From: Leucogyrophana mollusca
Lineage: Eukaryota; Basidiomycota; Agaricomycetes; Boletales
DNA: 10,029 nucleotides
Assembly (NCBI GenBank): GCA_021014945.1
Contig: MU266885.1
Coordinates: 1-10,029, forward strand
Direction of reading: 5' to 3'
The notes below the pieces were generated by a model, which was given only the letters and a program-made list of their open reading frames with translations, made no database searches and was not told the DNA's origin. A program made the translations under genes and the position numbers. This document shows positions 7,497 to 10,029 of the stretch, piece by piece; the stretch's first letter is position 1, and each line of letters starts with the position of its first letter.

Positions 7497-9406
7497 ATGT
7501 CCATCTTGAAGTCCCTTACTTCCCTCTCCATTCAAGACCGCGCGCGTTTCGTCCTTTTCGGTATGGGCGGATACCAGCAAGTTCCATACGCGTGCATACA
7601 TCATGCATTTGCCACCCATGTCGCCGCACGCCCAAATGCCATTGCAATCGAGCATCTTCAAGAGAGCTTGACCTTTAACGAGGTGGACAAGCTATCAAAC
7701 ATCCTTGCAAATTGCTTGCGATGTCGCGGAATACTTCCCGGAAAGCGCGTTTGTCTTCTCGTTCAACGCTCGGTGGGAATGATAATTGCCATTCTTGCCG
7801 TTCTAAAAACGGGCGCATCATATGTGCCAGTGGATGGTGGCGTGGCCACGGATCAAATGATTCACTTTGTCACAGAAGACTCTGGGTCCGCTTTGGTTCT
7901 CTTCTTGTCTCGTTTCAGGCATCGTGTCTCCCAGTCTATAGAAGGCATTTGCATAGATGATTTCCTCGCTCATCAGACAAAAGACCCGCGGTCCACCGCC
8001 ACTCTTCGGGACATTTCGGCCGGCCACCACGAAGCCTACGTTATTTACACATCTGGTAAGACTCATTATGCGCCTGACCGTCAGCATTTCTCAGTAGTGT
8101 CCAGGTACTACTGGGGTGCCAAAGGGAGTTAGTGTAAGCCACGGAAATATCACAAACCGTTTGTGCTTTCAAATTCAACCCTCCATCGCTCCTCTGACGT
8201 CGAGCCCGTAGTCCTCTGTTTGTCCCCCGGAAAGCTTTCCATGAAGCCCGGCTTAAGAGTAGCCCAACTCTTGAACGTTGCCTTCGATATGTGCGCTTGG
8301 GAGGTTCTCGGCTCCTTGATAAATGGATGCACACTTTGTATTCGAGGAAGATCCAAAGAGGACTGGGAAACTGTTTTGCGGACGGCGGACGTTGTGATTT
8401 CGACACCAACGATTCTCCAATGCTACAATCCACGCGACTATCCTCAGATAAAATGTGTGGCCACTGCAGGAGAACCATGTCCTCAGTCCCTAGCAGATGG
8501 TTGGTCAGCAAATACTATATTCTATAACTCTTGTGGCCCAACAGAGGTAAGCGTAAATCGTCCATGGAAATGTCGCTCTTTAAATGATTTTTAGACAACA
8601 ATCATTAATACTGCTCATGCCCATGAGGCGGGAAAACCACTTACTATTGGGCGCCCAACGCCGAACAATAGAGTGTACATTCTAAAGAAGGACATGGCAC
8701 CTGTCTCGATCGGCGAAGTCGGTGTGATGTGGGCAGCGGGTGACGGAGTATCATCTGGGTATGTTAACAGACCCGACCTGACTCGTGAACGTTTTGTGGC
8801 CGATCCGTTTGCGCAAGATGGGTAAGCGTTTCGCTCTTATATCGGCTACAGATTGTGCGCTGACAAGAGCATTGAAGCAGTTTCATGTTCAACACTGGAG
8901 ACCTCGGTAGATGGAATGTGGACGGCAGCCTTCAGCATCTAGGTAGGATAGACGACCAAGTCAAAATAAAGGTTGTCGACGTCCTCGATCCACACTGGAT
9001 GCGAGCTGATGTGGTTCACTGTAGGGCTTTCGGGTAGAGCTCGATGGCGTGGTAATCGCGATGCAGTCGAGTGAAGAAGTGACTCAAGCTGTTGCACTCC
9101 TCGTCGACAGGGCTCTTTGGGGTATTGTTTGTCCAGCTAACGCAGACCTTGCGGCTGTACGTTCAGTAACTTCGGAGACCCTCCCCTACTACGCTGTCCC
9201 GTCGCATTTGCTTGCTATGGACCGGTTGCCAAAAACAAGGTTCGTCGCTGAAGGTAACCTCAAACCTTTACTAATATTAACAATATACAAGCAACGGCAA
9301 GGTCGACAAACACTTTCTACGCGAGCTTGTGCTAAATGTATCCCGGGGTGGGAGCCAAATGTCCGAGGTAGTCGGGCCAGGTGTCATGCAGTTCCATTCT
9401 TCATAA
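7497..9406 (+). CDS. Free-standing NRPS-like adenylation-domain protein
   Basis: This enzyme would activate a carboxylic or amino acid with ATP to an acyl-AMP. Exons are 7497-8055, 8105-8158, 8212-8546, 8595-8821, 8881-8971, 9025-9239 and 9292-9406. The six introns of 48-59 bp obey GT-AG, and the product is 531 aa in one frame. Motifs in order: A2 [14 protein letters not shown]3 [11 protein letters not shown] (184-194, spliced inside the motif); A4 FDMCAWE (229-235, with D230 at the position that holds an amino acid's amine in GrsA-type enzymes); A5 NSCGPTE (310-316); A6 around [18 protein letters not shown]7 FNTGDLGRW (395-403); A8 [16 protein letters not shown] (413-428); A9 LPYYAVPS; A10 NGKVDK (495-500, with the catalytic Lys). 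Only 31 residues follow A10, with no carrier domain GGxS motif or other domain. The start at 7497 fits the family-like [21 protein letters not shown] 7377 would add 40 residues in frame. Substrate unknown. Confidence 0.88.
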
Positions 9407-9496
9407 AGTAACATGATAGCTATGATTGTCTTGTTTCAGTACATATTACCTATGTAAATTCCATGACTGGGTGAACTTGGGATGATGCTGACAAAT

Positions 9497-9595
9497 CTAA
9501 GGAATTCCGGAGTTAGTCCGGAGCTCAGCCGGTGCCCGGAGTTAGGCAGATAACGACTTTATTCACCTAAGGAATTCTGGAGTTAGTCCGGAGCT
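9497..9595. repeat. 29-bp direct repeat with CCGGAGTTAG core
   Basis: A 29-bp unit starting CTAAGGAATTCCGG at 9497-9525 recurs at 9567-9595 with one mismatch (C to T in ATTCCGG). The starts are exactly 70 bp apart. The core CCGGAGTTAG also occurs in the spacer at 9536-9545. Each unit contains the inverted words CCGGA and TCCGG. It lies about 90 bp past the stop codon of the adenylation gene. Confidence 0.85.
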
Positions 9596-9846
9596 ACAGT
9601 ACAGTTAGTAAAGTAGCAATCCTAAGTAAATGTAAACTTGTCAAATCCGGTTCCTCCGGTACCTTCCGGGGAACTCCGGACTAGGAGTGAGCGTAAGAAC
9701 TTAGAGGCTGTAGGGACGAACTGTTTCCGGAGTCGGAATGGAACTTTTGGCTTCAGCTTATGTGCTGCGCCCTTGTCCGAGGTCAGTTCCGGATTTCGGA
9801 TAAGTTGGAATGGAGTCGGAGGCTTAGGAGGAATACAGAGACAAGA

Positions 9847-9867
9847 GGAGTCTTAAGGAAAGACTCC
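9847..9867. repeat. Perfect 8-bp stem inverted repeat in purine-rich tract
   Basis: GGAGTCTT (9847-9854) pairs with AAGACTCC (9860-9867) across a 5-base loop, AAGGA. No T-run follows it and the context is eukaryotic, so I do not call it a terminator. It sits inside the repeat-like right end. Confidence 0.5.
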
Positions 9868-10029
9868 AGAGAGAATAATCGGAGGGAGAAAGACTTAGAG
9901 GCGGAAAGTAAGAGGAGGTGATTTAGATGATATTCGAACTAAAGAATAGGAACATACATCGGAGCAATATTTATACTACGGAGTCGGGCTGTGCTACGGA
10001 AGGTAGGTGGATACAGTAACCGGAAACCG

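Larger units (their letters stand above)
9407..10029. other. Repeat-rich gene-free right end, possible LTR or other mobile-element border
   Basis: No gene is supported. From about 9497 the sequence is filled with CCGG-containing words (TCCGGA, TTCCGG, CCGGAG), followed by a purine-rich stretch (about 9815-9920) and an A/T-rich TATA-like element, ATATTTATACTACGG, near 9967-9981. A TG dinucleotide start such as TGTCAAATCCGG (from 9639), together with a promoter-like region downstream, would suit the left part of an LTR running out of the window. The right end, polymerase genes and target duplication are not visible, so this is only a suggestion. Confidence 0.35.

Noticed and set aside
8159..8211. 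Apparent stop codon after the A3 motif in the adenylation gene
   Set aside because: The stop lies in a 53-bp GT-AG intron; splicing yields an expected N-L-L-C-L-S-P continuation.
8041..8511. Minus-strand open frame of 156 codons
   Set aside because: It is antisense to the adenylation gene across A3-A5 motif exons and introns; a shadow frame.
1..10029. tRNA or rRNA genes
   Set aside because: I saw no conserved tRNA box A/box B pair with a foldable cloverleaf and no rRNA signature, though this was checked only by eye.

Overview
The window looks like nuclear DNA of a filamentous fungus, most likely a basidiomycete of the Agaricomycetes type. The evidence is two seven-exon genes with 40-65 bp GT-AG introns, mixed base composition, and protein families common in that group. 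No species can be named from the sequence.

Layout, left to right. Positions 1-731 hold no complete gene: a GC-rich edge with a short minus-strand open stretch, then a cluster of TTGCAA words. Positions 732-3525 are the two-gene body of a PIF/Harbinger-type DNA transposon. A plus-strand Myb/SANT-like DNA-binding gene, interrupted by an in-frame TGA and a one-base frameshift, converges on a minus-strand DDE transposase gene that appears intact once two introns are removed (413 aa, candidate triad D176/D249/E298). The flanks carry weak inverted repeats, a 20-bp tandem repeat and a GT-rich tract.

Positions 4147-9406 hold two divergently transcribed genes separated by about 1.4 kb. On the minus strand is a condensation/acyltransferase-like protein (517 aa) with an HxxxD motif. 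On the plus strand is a free-standing NRPS-like adenylation-domain protein (531 aa) with recognisable motifs from A2 to A10 and no carrier domain. Each gene reads through without a break when six introns are removed, and each has a TATA-like box upstream. Together they resemble a small split activation-plus-acyl-transfer pair: one protein would activate an amino or carboxylic acid as an acyl-AMP and the other would transfer an acyl group. The substrate, product and carrier are unknown, and a shared pathway is inference from the divergent arrangement.

Positions 9407-10029 contain no gene I can support. They are repeat-like DNA rich in TCCGGA words, with a 29-bp direct repeat, a purine-rich tract and a TATA-like element near the right edge, possibly the start of an LTR or another repeat running out of the window.

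All gene models were spliced by hand from reading frames and family expectation. Exon borders are predictions without transcript support.
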